Below are positions 1 through 5,972 of a DNA stretch of 9,120 nucleotides, one piece after another. The stretch is taken from assembly GCA_934630975.1 (NCBI GenBank), contig CAKTXH010000095.1, positions 1-9,120 on the forward strand. Reading direction: 5' to 3'. This DNA is from an uncultured Clostridia bacterium (GTDB lineage: Bacteria > Bacillota > Clostridia > Christensenellales > Aristaeellaceae). The position numbers and the translations under genes are program-made. Below the pieces are notes generated by a model. The model did no database searches. It worked only from the letters and a program-made list of their open reading frames with translations, and was not told the origin of the DNA. Every line of letters begins with the position of its first letter. The first letter of the stretch is position 1.

Positions 1-417
1 TTCGCCAAGCGCGTGCCGGGGCTGAAAACCATCACCAAAATCAACCGCATCACGTTCAACGACGTGATCGACGGGCTGGAACTGGGCAGCGTCATCTACC
101 CGAAATACATCACCTCCGAGGCGATTATCGCCTATGTGCGCGCCCGCCAGAACTCCATCGGCAGCAACGTCGAAACGCTCTACCACATGTTCGACAACCG
201 GGTGGAGGCGATTGAGTTCCGCGTCGGCGAGGATGCGCCGGTCATCGGTGTGCCGATTATGAACCTGAAGCTCAAGGACAGCCTGCTGATCGCCTGCATC
301 AACCGCGGCGGCAGAATCATCTTCCCGCGCGGCCAGGACACCATCGAGCAGGATGATACCGTGATCATCGTCACGACCCATTCCGGCTTCGGCGATATCA
401 GCGATATTCTGCGCTGA
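1..417 (+). CDS. trkA: Trk potassium transporter peripheral subunit TrkA (3' end only)
   Basis: The 5' end lies outside the window; 138 residues and the TGA stop are visible. TrkA is the cytoplasmic, NAD(H)/nucleotide-binding RCK subunit that gates the TrkH potassium channel. The visible part is the end of the last Rossmann-like RCK_N domain (residues about 1-50, with the NRITFNDVIDGLELG stretch) followed by a full RCK_C (TrkA_C) domain (about 57-138: VEAIEFRVGEDAPVIG, then GGRIIFPRGQDTIEQDDTVIIV). This order matches the C-terminal half of the usual duplicated TrkA (RCK_N-RCK_C twice). The next gene, trkH, starts 20 bases after the stop, so the two subunits of one complex are probably co-transcribed. 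Assignment rests on motif recognition plus the neighbour. A half-length single-RCK KtrA-type protein cannot be excluded, because the start is missing. Confidence 0.9.
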   Translation, partial: FAKRVPGLKTITKINRITFNDVIDGLELGSVIYPKYITSEAIIAYVRARQNSIGSNVETLYHMFDNRVEAIEFRVGEDAPVIGVPIMNLKLKDSLLIACINRGGRIIFPRGQDTIEQDDTVIIVTTHSGFGDISDILR

Positions 418-437
418 GGGGCGGAAGGAAAGAGAAG

Positions 438-1919
438 ATGAATACAAAAAGCATACGCTATATTCTCGGCTGGATTCTCAACATCGAGGCGCTGCTGATG
501 CTTCTGCCTGTGGCGACCGCCGTGTTTTACCGCGAAGAGGAAGGCGTTGCCTACGCGCTGGTGATGGCGGTCTGCGCGGCCGTCGGCGCGCTGATGACGT
601 ACAAAAAGCCGAAGAATCCGAGCTTTTACGCCAAGGAGGGCTTTGTCTGCACGGCGCTGGGCTGGATTCTGATGAGCGCGTTCGGCTGCGTGCCGTTCAT
701 GCTCACAGGGGAAATCCCTTCCTTCATCGACGCGATGTTTGAAATGGTTTCCGGCTTTACGACGACCGGCGCGAGCGTTGTGCTCAACGTGGAAACGCTC
801 AGCCATTGCACCAACATGTGGCGCTGTTTTTCGCACTGGATCGGCGGCATGGGCATTTTGGTGTTTCTGCTGGCGGTTCTGCCGCTGGTCGGCGGCAGCA
901 ACATGCAGCTCATGAAGGCGGAAAGCCCCGGCCCTTCGGTCGGCAAGCTGGTGCCGAAGGTGCGGTTCACGGCGCGGATTCTCTATGTGCTCTACGTCGC
1001 GCTGACGCTGCTGCAAGTGCTGGTGATGCTGATGGGCGGCATGACGCTTTACGAGGCGCTGTGCACCTCGTTCGGCACGGCGGGCACGGGCGGCTTCGGC
1101 ATTTACGGCGACTCCATCGCGGGCTTTTCGCCGTTCCTGCAATGGGCGATTACCCTGTTCATGATTGCCTTCGGCGTGAATTTCAACGTCTACTTTCTGC
1201 TGTATATGAAGCGCCCGAAGGACGCGCTGCACTGCGAGGAGATGCACTGGTATTTCGGCATTATTGTCGCGGCGGCGCTGATGATCTGCGCCAACGCCTA
1301 CGACGTCGCCATGACGCTGGAGGGCAACCTGCGCCAGTCGTTCTTTCAGGTGGCCTCCATCATCACGACGACGGGCTTCGCCACGGCGGATTTCAACCTC
1401 TGGCCGGGCTTTTCGCGCGGGATTCTCGTGGTGCTGATGTTCGTGGGTGCCTGCGCGGGCAGCACGGGCGGCGGCTTCAAGGTCTCCCGAATCGTGATCG
1501 GCTTCAAATCCGTGCTGGCGTATCTGGGCGCGTTTCTGCACCCGCGCGCGGTGCGCAAGGTCAAGTTTGAGGATAAGGACGTGGACGCGGAAACGATGCA
1601 CGCGATTTGCGTCTATTTCATCGCGGCCATCGGCCTGTTTACGATTTCGGTGCTGCTGGTCGCGCTGGATGGGTTCGATCTGGTGACGACGTTCTCCGCC
1701 GTCGCGGCGACGTTTAACAACATCGGCCCGGGCTTGGGCGCGGCGGGGCCGACGAGCAACTTTGCCGCGTTCAGCGATTTCTCCAAGGTTGTGATGACGA
1801 TGGATATGCTGCTCGGGCGGCTCGAGGTATTTCCGATGCTGATGCTGTTCTATCCGCCGCTGTGGAAGGAGAGCATCGGCGAGGCGCGCATCCGCCGCAA
1901 CCGCACCGCGCTGCACTGA
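438..1919 (+). CDS. trkH: Trk potassium uptake channel TrkH
   Basis: A 493-residue integral membrane protein that forms the K+-conducting pore of the Trk system. The ATG at 438 follows a GGAAGGAA ribosome site with about 8 bases of spacing. The protein is hydrophobic throughout and carries the four pore loops expected of the SKT (Trk/Ktr/HKT) superfamily. These are SGFTTTGAS (residues 105-113), FGTAGTGGFG (212-221), SIITTTGF (307-314) and FNNIGPGLG (426-434). The second and fourth filters are degenerate, as is usual in TrkH. Length is close to E. coli TrkH (about 483), and the N-terminal MNTKSIRYILGWILNIEALLMLLP is a typical first membrane segment. It follows trkA directly and precedes an oxidoreductase gene by 23 bases. 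KtrB is the alternative name, but the length and the TrkA partner favour TrkH. Confidence 0.95.
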   Translation: MNTKSIRYILGWILNIEALLMLLPVATAVFYREEEGVAYALVMAVCAAVGALMTYKKPKNPSFYAKEGFVCTALGWILMSAFGCVPFMLTGEIPSFIDAMFEMVSGFTTTGASVVLNVETLSHCTNMWRCFSHWIGGMGILVFLLAVLPLVGGSNMQLMKAESPGPSVGKLVPKVRFTARILYVLYVALTLLQVLVMLMGGMTLYEALCTSFGTAGTGGFGIYGDSIAGFSPFLQWAITLFMIAFGVNFNVYFLLYMKRPKDALHCEEMHWYFGIIVAAALMICANAYDVAMTLEGNLRQSFFQVASIITTTGFATADFNLWPGFSRGILVVLMFVGACAGSTGGGFKVSRIVIGFKSVLAYLGAFLHPRAVRKVKFEDKDVDAETMHAICVYFIAAIGLFTISVLLVALDGFDLVTTFSAVAATFNNIGPGLGAAGPTSNFAAFSDFSKVVMTMDMLLGRLEVFPMLMLFYPPLWKESIGEARIRRNRTALH

Positions 1920-1942
1920 GGGACACGAAGGAGGCTTGCACG

Positions 1943-2914
1943 ATGAGATGGGGAATTCTTTCCACGGGAACAATCGCTAAAAACTTTGCGCAGACCGCGG
2001 GGCAGATGCCGGATGTGCAGATGCAGGCGGTCGCCTCCCGAAGCCGCGAGAGCGCCGAAGCGTTCGCGAAGGCGTTTGCCATTCCGACGGCACACGACAG
2101 CTACGAAGCGCTGGCGAACGACCCGAATGTGGACATCGTCTACGTCGCCACGCCGCACAGCAGGCATTTTGAAGATATGAAATTGCTGATCGGCGCGGGC
2201 AAACACGTGCTTTGCGAAAAGAGCTTCACCACCGACGCGGAGCAGGCGCGGGAAATCTTCGCGCTGGCCAGGAAAAAGAACGTCTTCGTGATGGAGGCGT
2301 TCTGGACGAAGTTCATCCCGCTGTATCGGCAGATCGAGGGGATTCTGGCGAGCGGCCGATTGGGCGAGATTCGCGCGGTGACGGCGCAGTACGGCTATAC
2401 CACGGCGCGGGAAGCGCGCAAGTTTGATCCCGAGCTGGCGGGCGGCACGCTGCTGGATATCGGTGTGTACGCCATCGGCTTTGCCTGCATGATGATGGGT
2501 TACGCGTTTGACGATGTGCACAGCGAGCTGGTGATGAACGGCGTCGGCACGGACGCGCTGGACGCGATGACCCTGCGAAAGGGCAGGGCGGTCGCCCAGC
2601 TCACGACGGCCATCGGCGCGAATATGCCGACCTTCGGCGCGGTTTACGGCACAAAGGGCCATATCGACATCCCGGATTTTAAAAACCCGACGCGCGCCGC
2701 GCTGTATATCGACGGGCAGACGCCGGAGGAACTGACGCATCCCTTTGAAATCAACGGCTTTGAGTATGAGATCCGCGAGGCGCAGACCTGCGCCGCCGCA
2801 GGCAGACTGCAAAGCGAGCGCATGACGTGGGAACAGACCGTCGCCGTCATGCGGATTATGGATGAAATCCGTCGGCAGAACGGGATGCGGTTCCCGTTTG
2901 AAGGCAGGCAATAA
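1943..2914 (+). CDS. Gfo/Idh/MocA-family NAD(P)-dependent oxidoreductase
   Basis: A 323-residue cytosolic dehydrogenase. The ATG at 1943 is chosen because AAGGAGG (1928-1934) lies 8 bases upstream and the protein then opens with the family Rossmann start (MRWGILSTGTIAKNFA); the open frame further upstream overlaps trkH and looks non-protein. The N-terminal NAD(P)-binding domain (about 1-120) contains VDIVYVATPHSRHFE and the EK motif as E92-K93-S94, where most relatives have EKP. The C-terminal domain contains GGTLLDIGVY (167-176). It resembles the dimeric dihydrodiol dehydrogenase branch. There Lys97 and Tyr180 of the monkey enzyme are, from memory, the reported catalytic pair, and K93 and Y176 here have the same spacing of 83. 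The substrate is unknown, probably a sugar or cyclitol derivative. The gene lies 23 bases after trkH and probably shares its transcript, but nothing suggests a role in K+ transport. Confidence 0.88.
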   Translation: MRWGILSTGTIAKNFAQTAGQMPDVQMQAVASRSRESAEAFAKAFAIPTAHDSYEALANDPNVDIVYVATPHSRHFEDMKLLIGAGKHVLCEKSFTTDAEQAREIFALARKKNVFVMEAFWTKFIPLYRQIEGILASGRLGEIRAVTAQYGYTTAREARKFDPELAGGTLLDIGVYAIGFACMMMGYAFDDVHSELVMNGVGTDALDAMTLRKGRAVAQLTTAIGANMPTFGAVYGTKGHIDIPDFKNPTRAALYIDGQTPEELTHPFEINGFEYEIREAQTCAAAGRLQSERMTWEQTVAVMRIMDEIRRQNGMRFPFEGRQ

Positions 2915-2953
2915 AAGCGCACCCTCATTATATTGCAACGTAAAGTGGGAATT

Positions 2954-2998
2954 CCAAGAACCTCAGGTTCTTGGCGGGGTATGGGGCAGCGCCCCAAC
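2954..2998. repeat. Two-hairpin dispersed repeat, copy 1
   Basis: A 45-base unit made of two adjacent dyads. The first (2954-2974) has perfect 10-base arms, CCAAGAACCT and AGGTTCTTGG, around a single central C. The second (2982-2996) pairs TGGGGC with GCCCCA around AGC. A second copy at 5637-5681 matches at 37 of 45 positions. Four of the eight differences are compensatory pairs that keep the first dyad perfect. It lies 39 bases after the oxidoreductase stop codon. It resembles REP-type intergenic elements; no coding function is apparent. Confidence 0.8.
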
Positions 2999-3010
2999 GT
3001 TTTCGATAAC

Positions 3011-3053
3011 GAAAAGCGCCGATGTCCGTGGTGAGCGGAGATCGGCGCTTTTC
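3011..3053 (+). terminator. Probable intrinsic (possibly bidirectional) terminator
   Basis: Perfect 13-base arms, GAAAAGCGCCGAT (3011-3023) and ATCGGCGCTTTTC (3041-3053), are followed inward by a single G/G mismatch and four more pairs (TCCG with CGGA), closing on a 7-base loop. The stem is therefore 17 pairs with one mismatch. A's on the 5' side and T's on the 3' side make it terminator-like in both directions. The T tract is short (four T's), and the site is 97 bases from the preceding stop, so efficiency is uncertain. It would end the trkA-trkH-oxidoreductase transcript. Confidence 0.6.
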
Positions 3054-3147
3054 ATTGTGGAAGGGAAATAAATGAGGAAGGGGAAGAAAAAAGGAAGATA
3101 CTTTTGCCTTCGCCGTGATGTGGAGGGGGGAGAAAAGAAAGCGAAGG

Positions 3148-3181
3148 CTCGTAAAGGAGGATGGGAATCAACCTTTACGAG
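3148..3181. repeat. Inverted repeat, 10-base perfect arms, 14-base loop
   Basis: CTCGTAAAGG (3148-3157) pairs exactly with CCTTTACGAG (3172-3181). The loop contains the end of an AAAGGAGG ribosome-binding-like sequence followed immediately by ATG at 3161. There is no T tract after it, so it does not look like a terminator. It may be a protein-binding site or an RNA hairpin. Confidence 0.55.
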
Positions 3182-3295
3182 AAGCATTATAACGCCGGAA
3201 TGTGGCAGAAATATGATAGAAAAGCGGAATTCCGCGGAAACACCCGTTAAGAATGTGTATATTTGTGCGAATTTGACCGCCTGAAAACCCGGAGG

Positions 3296-3324
3296 TTGCC
3301 CTTTTTCGGCCATTGTGATACACT
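3296..3324 (+). promoter_or_regulatory. Predicted extended -10 promoter for the DUF6020-like gene
   Basis: A -35-like TTGCCC (3296-3301) is separated by 17 bases from TACACT (3319-3324). The latter is preceded by TG at 3316-3317, giving the extended form TGaTACACT. Transcription would start near 3331, leaving a leader of about 26 bases that carries the GGAGGGAGG ribosome site. Both hexamers match the sigma-A consensus at only 4 of 6 positions, so the TG extension and the position carry the call. Confidence 0.45.
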
Positions 3325-3356
3325 ACAAAGAGAAAAGCGGAGGGAGGGCGCGCATC

Positions 3357-4922
3357 ATGCTCAAAAAACTGCACGGTCGGAAGCTGGCCGTCTGCCTGCT
3401 CGGTGGGGCGATGTACGCGCTGTTCACCGCTTTTGGCTGGCAGGCCGAGCACGACGGACACATCCGCCTTGTTTATGCGCTGCTGACGGCGGCGCTGCTG
3501 ACCGGGCCGATTGCGGCGCTGCTTTCCGTGCTGCTGGAGCGCGGCTATGCGCGCTCGATCAAGGCGGAGAAGCCTTTCCGCACGGGACGGGCGTTCGCGT
3601 TCATACTGGCCTGCTATGTGCCGATGTTTTGGGTTGCGTTCCCCGGTTCGTTTGCCTACGATGTGCCGTATCAATTGCGGCAGGTGGTCACAGGCACGTA
3701 TTCGACGCATCATCCCCTGCTGCATACGCTGCTGGTCGGCGGGCTTTTGCAGCTCGGCCGGGCGCTGGGGGATATCGACGTCGGCGCGGCGCTGTATACC
3801 GCGTTGCAGATGGCGCTGCTGGCCGGATGCTTTGCGCTGACCTGCGGCTCGGTTGCGCGGCAGTCCGGCGCGCGGGCGGCCAAAAAGGCAGCGGTCTTTT
3901 TCGCGCTCTATCCGCTGCACATGGTGATGGCGGTGAACGCGACGAAGGACGTGATCTTCGGCGGCTTTTTCGCGCTGACGCTGGTGCTTCTGAACGAAAC
4001 GCACGAGCGGCCGATGCGCGGATTGACGCTTCAAATTGCGGCCTGCGGCGCGCTGACCGTGATGCTGCGCAACAATATGGCGTATGCCGCGCTGGTGTGG
4101 CTGGCGCTTTGGGCGATTGGCGCGCGCCGAAAAGGAAAAAACGCGGCGCTGGCCATGCTGCTGGCGCTGGTCGTCGGACTTGGCGGAAACGCGGCGCTCA
4201 AGCGCGCGACCTGCGCGGAGAACGGCGACATGAGCGAAATGCTCTCCTGGCCGATTCAGCAGCTCGCCCGCGCGCGGCTGTATGACGGCGACGAGCTGAG
4301 CGACGCGGAGAAGGAAGCCATCGACGAGCTGATGCCCGGCGAGGCGTGGCGGCGCTACGACCCGACGATTTCCGACCCGGTGAAATTCGAATTTGATACG
4401 CAGGCGTTCCGCGCGGATGCGAAGAAATATATCGGCGTATGGCTCTCGGTCGGGAAAAAGTGCGCCGGGACGTATCTGGATGCGACCGCCGCGCTGACCT
4501 ATCCGTTCTTCTACCCGTACCGCGAATACCGCGTCTCGGGGTATTACGTGCAGATGGGCATGTCCGAAGCCTACGACCCGAGCTGGTGCAGCTTCGATCC
4601 GCCGGAAAGCCGAAGCCTGTTCCCACGGGTGCTGGCGTCGCTGTCGTGGCGCTTCGGCGCGAAAGGCGCGATGCAGATCCCCGTTGTCGGCTGGCTGTTC
4701 AATACGGGCGTGATTGTTTGGGTAATGCTGTTCTTCGTCCTGCGGGAGATGTATTGGGGGCGTTGGAAACGCTTTGGCGTGGCGCTGCTGCCGGTGCTGC
4801 TCTGGGGCACGTACCTGCTCGGCCCGGTCATGGCCGGACGGTATATCTATCCCTTTGTCTGCGTTTTGCCCGTGCTGGCGGCAAGGCCGGGAAGAAGAAA
4901 AGAGGCGGCGGAATGTGACTGA
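3357..4922 (+). CDS. Polytopic membrane protein, DUF6020-like (GT-C-type fold suspected)
   Basis: A 521-residue multi-pass membrane protein. The ATG at 3357 follows GGAGGGAGG with about 8 bases of spacing. An in-frame GTG at 3315 is rejected because it overlaps the predicted promoter and has no ribosome site. Many hydrophobic segments are visible (for example about 9-23, 36-60, 80-95, 150-165, 200-215, 235-255, and several between about 430 and 510). A conserved-looking luminal motif FPGSFAYDVPYQ (95-106) is followed by THHPLLHTLL (117-126). Further on are NATKDVIFGGFF (from 194) and LRNNMAY (237-243). Acidic residues and a YD..Q-THHP pattern after the early membrane segments recall DUF6020 and GT-C glycosyltransferase-like proteins, which work on lipid-linked sugars at the membrane. 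That functional link is inference. The last 8 bases overlap the next gene. Confidence 0.7.
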   Translation: MLKKLHGRKLAVCLLGGAMYALFTAFGWQAEHDGHIRLVYALLTAALLTGPIAALLSVLLERGYARSIKAEKPFRTGRAFAFILACYVPMFWVAFPGSFAYDVPYQLRQVVTGTYSTHHPLLHTLLVGGLLQLGRALGDIDVGAALYTALQMALLAGCFALTCGSVARQSGARAAKKAAVFFALYPLHMVMAVNATKDVIFGGFFALTLVLLNETHERPMRGLTLQIAACGALTVMLRNNMAYAALVWLALWAIGARRKGKNAALAMLLALVVGLGGNAALKRATCAENGDMSEMLSWPIQQLARARLYDGDELSDAEKEAIDELMPGEAWRRYDPTISDPVKFEFDTQAFRADAKKYIGVWLSVGKKCAGTYLDATAALTYPFFYPYREYRVSGYYVQMGMSEAYDPSWCSFDPPESRSLFPRVLASLSWRFGAKGAMQIPVVGWLFNTGVIVWVMLFFVLREMYWGRWKRFGVALLPVLLWGTYLLGPVMAGRYIYPFVCVLPVLAARPGRRKEAAECD

Positions 4923-5211
4923 CGTGAACGTAAAACCCGAACTTGTGCAGGAGCTTTGTACCTTTGCGCGGGAACGGAAAATCCAAAAGTTGCTGCTTTT
5001 CGGCTCACGGGCGCGAGGAGATAACCGCCCCAAAAGCGATATTGATTTGGCGGTTCAAGGCGGCGACGTAGCGGGGTTTACGGATGATGTGAATGAAAAG
5101 GCGCGGACGCTGCTGTTTTTTGACGTGATTGACTTGAATCGCCCCCTGCCCGACGCGTTTCGCGCAGAAATTATGAAGGATGGCAAGGTGCTGTATGAAG
5201 AAATACGATAA
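4915..5211 (+). CDS. mntA: Minimal nucleotidyltransferase, MntA-like antitoxin (type VII TA)
   Basis: A 98-residue MNT-fold protein. The signature GSX10DXD is exact: G30-S31, ten residues (RARGDNRPKS), D42-I-D44. A third acidic strand, FFDVIDL, supplies D70 or D73. This is the polymerase-beta-type Mg2+/nucleotide site. Known MntA antitoxins AMPylate the partner HEPN toxin and so silence it. Start choice is uncertain: GTG 4915 overlaps the end of the upstream gene by 8 bases and GTG 4924 is in the same frame; neither has a strong ribosome site, so translation is probably coupled to the upstream gene. The gene overlaps the following toxin by 17 bases, the arrangement expected for MntA/HepT or HI0073/HI0074 pairs. 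It is lower in G+C than its flanks, suggesting acquisition. Assignment as an antitoxin is inferred from family and pairing. Confidence 0.88.
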   Translation: MTDVNVKPELVQELCTFARERKIQKLLLFGSRARGDNRPKSDIDLAVQGGDVAGFTDDVNEKARTLLFFDVIDLNRPLPDAFRAEIMKDGKVLYEEIR

Positions 5212-5599
5212 TTACGCGTCTAATCTGGCGGTGCTCAAGCATGCCGACGAGCAAGCGCTGGATAACGAATTTGTCATCGGCGGGATTAAAGATAAGTTCT
5301 GCCTGCAATTTGAACTTGGCTGGAAACTGCTCAAAGAGCTTTTGCTGTATGAAGGGCGCGCCGAGGCGGCGACGGGCTCTCCGAGGGAAATCATTAAAGC
5401 GGCGTATACGGTTTATGATTTTATGGATGAGACGGTTTGGATGGATATGCTGCGCGACCGAAATGCCAGCACCCATATCTATGACGGCGAAGAGGTTCGA
5501 AGGCTGGCTCAGCGGATCATTGACCGCTATATTCCCGCGTTTGAACAGATGCAAGGCGCGATTCAGACGCGATACGCCGATGTTTTGAACGAATTGTGA
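5195..5599 (+). CDS. hepT: HEPN/HI0074-family protein, HepT-like toxin
   Basis: A 134-residue all-helical protein of the nucleotidyltransferase substrate-binding (HI0074, HEPN) family. The HEPN ribonuclease motif RX4HXY is exact at R89-NAST-H94-I-Y96. Upstream, FELGWKLLKELLLYEG (39-54) and SPREIIKAAY (62-71) are typical family helices. In characterised type VII systems the HEPN protein is an RNase toxin, and the Tyr of this motif is the residue AMPylated by MntA. ATG 5195 is preferred over the in-frame ATG 5180, because AAGGTG (5185-5190) lies 4 bases before it and the protein then starts MKKYDNYASNL, as relatives do. It overlaps mntA, so the two are translationally coupled. G+C is low (43% over 5281-5340). 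RNase activity has not been shown for every HI0074-type member, so toxicity is inferred. Confidence 0.88.
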   Translation: MKKYDNYASNLAVLKHADEQALDNEFVIGGIKDKFCLQFELGWKLLKELLLYEGRAEAATGSPREIIKAAYTVYDFMDETVWMDMLRDRNASTHIYDGEEVRRLAQRIIDRYIPAFEQMQGAIQTRYADVLNEL

Positions 5600-5636
5600 T
5601 TGATCCTTTTATCGCGAAGCGAAAAAAACGGGAAGT

Positions 5637-5681
5637 GCAGGAACCTCAGGTTCCTGCTGGGGTTTGGGGCAAAGCCCCAAC
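5637..5681. repeat. Two-hairpin dispersed repeat, copy 2
   Basis: This is the second copy of the 45-base element at 2954-2998, in the same orientation. The first dyad (5637-5657) has 10-base arms GCAGGAACCT and AGGTTCCTGC around a central C. The second (5664-5680) pairs TTGGGGC with GCCCCAA around AAA. Relative to copy 1, positions 1/21 changed from C-G to G-C and positions 4/18 from A-T to G-C, so pairing is retained. It lies 37 bases after the hepT stop and 33 bases before the rqcP start. A weak hairpin (TCGC-GAA-GCGA flanked by T4/A4) precedes it at about 5607-5627 and might end the hepT transcript. Confidence 0.8.
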
Positions 5682-5714
5682 ATAACGCCCCAACGAACTC
5701 AGGGAGGTATAAAC

Positions 5715-5972
5715 ATGCGATTGGATAAGTATCTGAAGGTTTCCAGAATCATCAAGCGCCGCACGGTGGCCAAGGAGGCCGGCGAGGGTGGGCGCGTGAG
5801 CATCAACGGCAAGACGGCCAAGCCTTCCACCGAGGTGAAGGAAGGCGACGTGATCGAAATCCGCTTCGGCGAAAAGCTGGCGCGGCTTCGCGTGCTTTCC
5901 GTCGCGGAAACGGTGCGCAAAAACGAGGCTTCGGCCATGTACGAGATGCTCGAAGGGGAGGAAATGGAATGA
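5715..5972 (+). CDS. rqcP: S4-domain RNA-binding protein RqcP (YabO/Hsp15 family)
   Basis: An 85-residue protein that is essentially a single S4 domain: MRLDKYLKVSRIIKRRTVAK (1-20), RVSINGKTAKPSTEVKEGD (about 29-47), then VIEIRFG and LRVLSV. Length and sequence match the YabO/RqcP group of Bacillota. In B. subtilis, RqcP binds the obstructed 50S subunit with RqcH and peptidyl-tRNA and promotes C-terminal alanine tailing in ribosome quality control; E. coli Hsp15 is a relative. The ATG at 5715 is fixed by AGGGAGGT (5701-5708) 6 bases upstream. The stop overlaps the start of ispDF as ATGA (5969-5972), implying translational coupling. In many Clostridia this gene sits elsewhere (the mazG/yabP-yabQ-divIC neighbourhood), so being next to isoprenoid genes is mildly unusual. 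That last point is from memory. Confidence 0.88.
   Translation: MRLDKYLKVSRIIKRRTVAKEAGEGGRVSINGKTAKPSTEVKEGDVIEIRFGEKLARLRVLSVAETVRKNEASAMYEMLEGEEME

Larger units (their letters stand above)
2915..3356. other. 442-base intergenic region, structure-rich, no convincing gene
   Basis: The stretch is A+T-richer than its neighbours (43% G+C over 3181-3240). In order it contains a two-hairpin repeat (2954-2998), a small hairpin (3000-3015), a long hairpin that probably acts as a terminator (3011-3053), and a purine-rich tract (about 3058-3147). These are followed by an inverted repeat with 10-base arms (3148-3181), a 12-base palindrome (3224-3235), and a promoter (3296-3324). Two short open frames begin after Shine-Dalgarno-like sequence, at ATG 3072 (70 codons) and ATG 3161 (29 codons). 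Neither has a recognisable domain, so neither is called as a gene. Confidence 0.7.

Noticed and set aside
180..1973. A 597-codon open frame on the minus strand opposite trkA/trkH
   Set aside because: It is rich in H, Q, R and A with no domain or membrane pattern, and lies opposite a clearly real trkH. Such frames arise from G+C-rich codon use on the other strand.
2948..3235. Palindromes GGAATTCC (2948-2955) and GCGGAATTCCGC (3224-3235) as a paired operator
   Set aside because: They share only a short common core, are 270 bases apart and have no obvious partner regulator; chance is sufficient.
3072..3284. A 70-codon plus-strand frame after a GGAAGGG ribosome-like site
   Set aside because: The ribosome site is acceptable, but the product is a Lys/Arg-rich sequence from a purine-rich tract with no domain, and an inverted repeat and a palindrome lie inside it. 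Not enough support.
2963..3313. A 116-codon minus-strand frame in the same gap
   Set aside because: It reads through the long hairpin and most of repeat copy 1, so its C-terminal part is translated repeat. No ribosome site was seen.
3315..3356. Upstream GTG start for the DUF6020-like gene
   Set aside because: It would overlap the predicted extended -10 element, and no Shine-Dalgarno site precedes it; ATG 3357 has a strong one.
3168..5033. A 621-codon open frame on the minus strand opposite the DUF6020-like gene
   Set aside because: Same artefact; no recognisable motif, and it spans the intergenic region, a promoter and part of mntA.
5180..5194. Upstream ATG start for hepT
   Set aside because: It adds only five residues (MARCC) and lacks a properly spaced ribosome site, whereas ATG 5195 has AAGGTG upstream.
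2954..5681. CRISPR array from the repeated hairpin units
   Set aside because: Only two copies about 2.7 kb apart with genes between them, no regular spacers and no cas genes.
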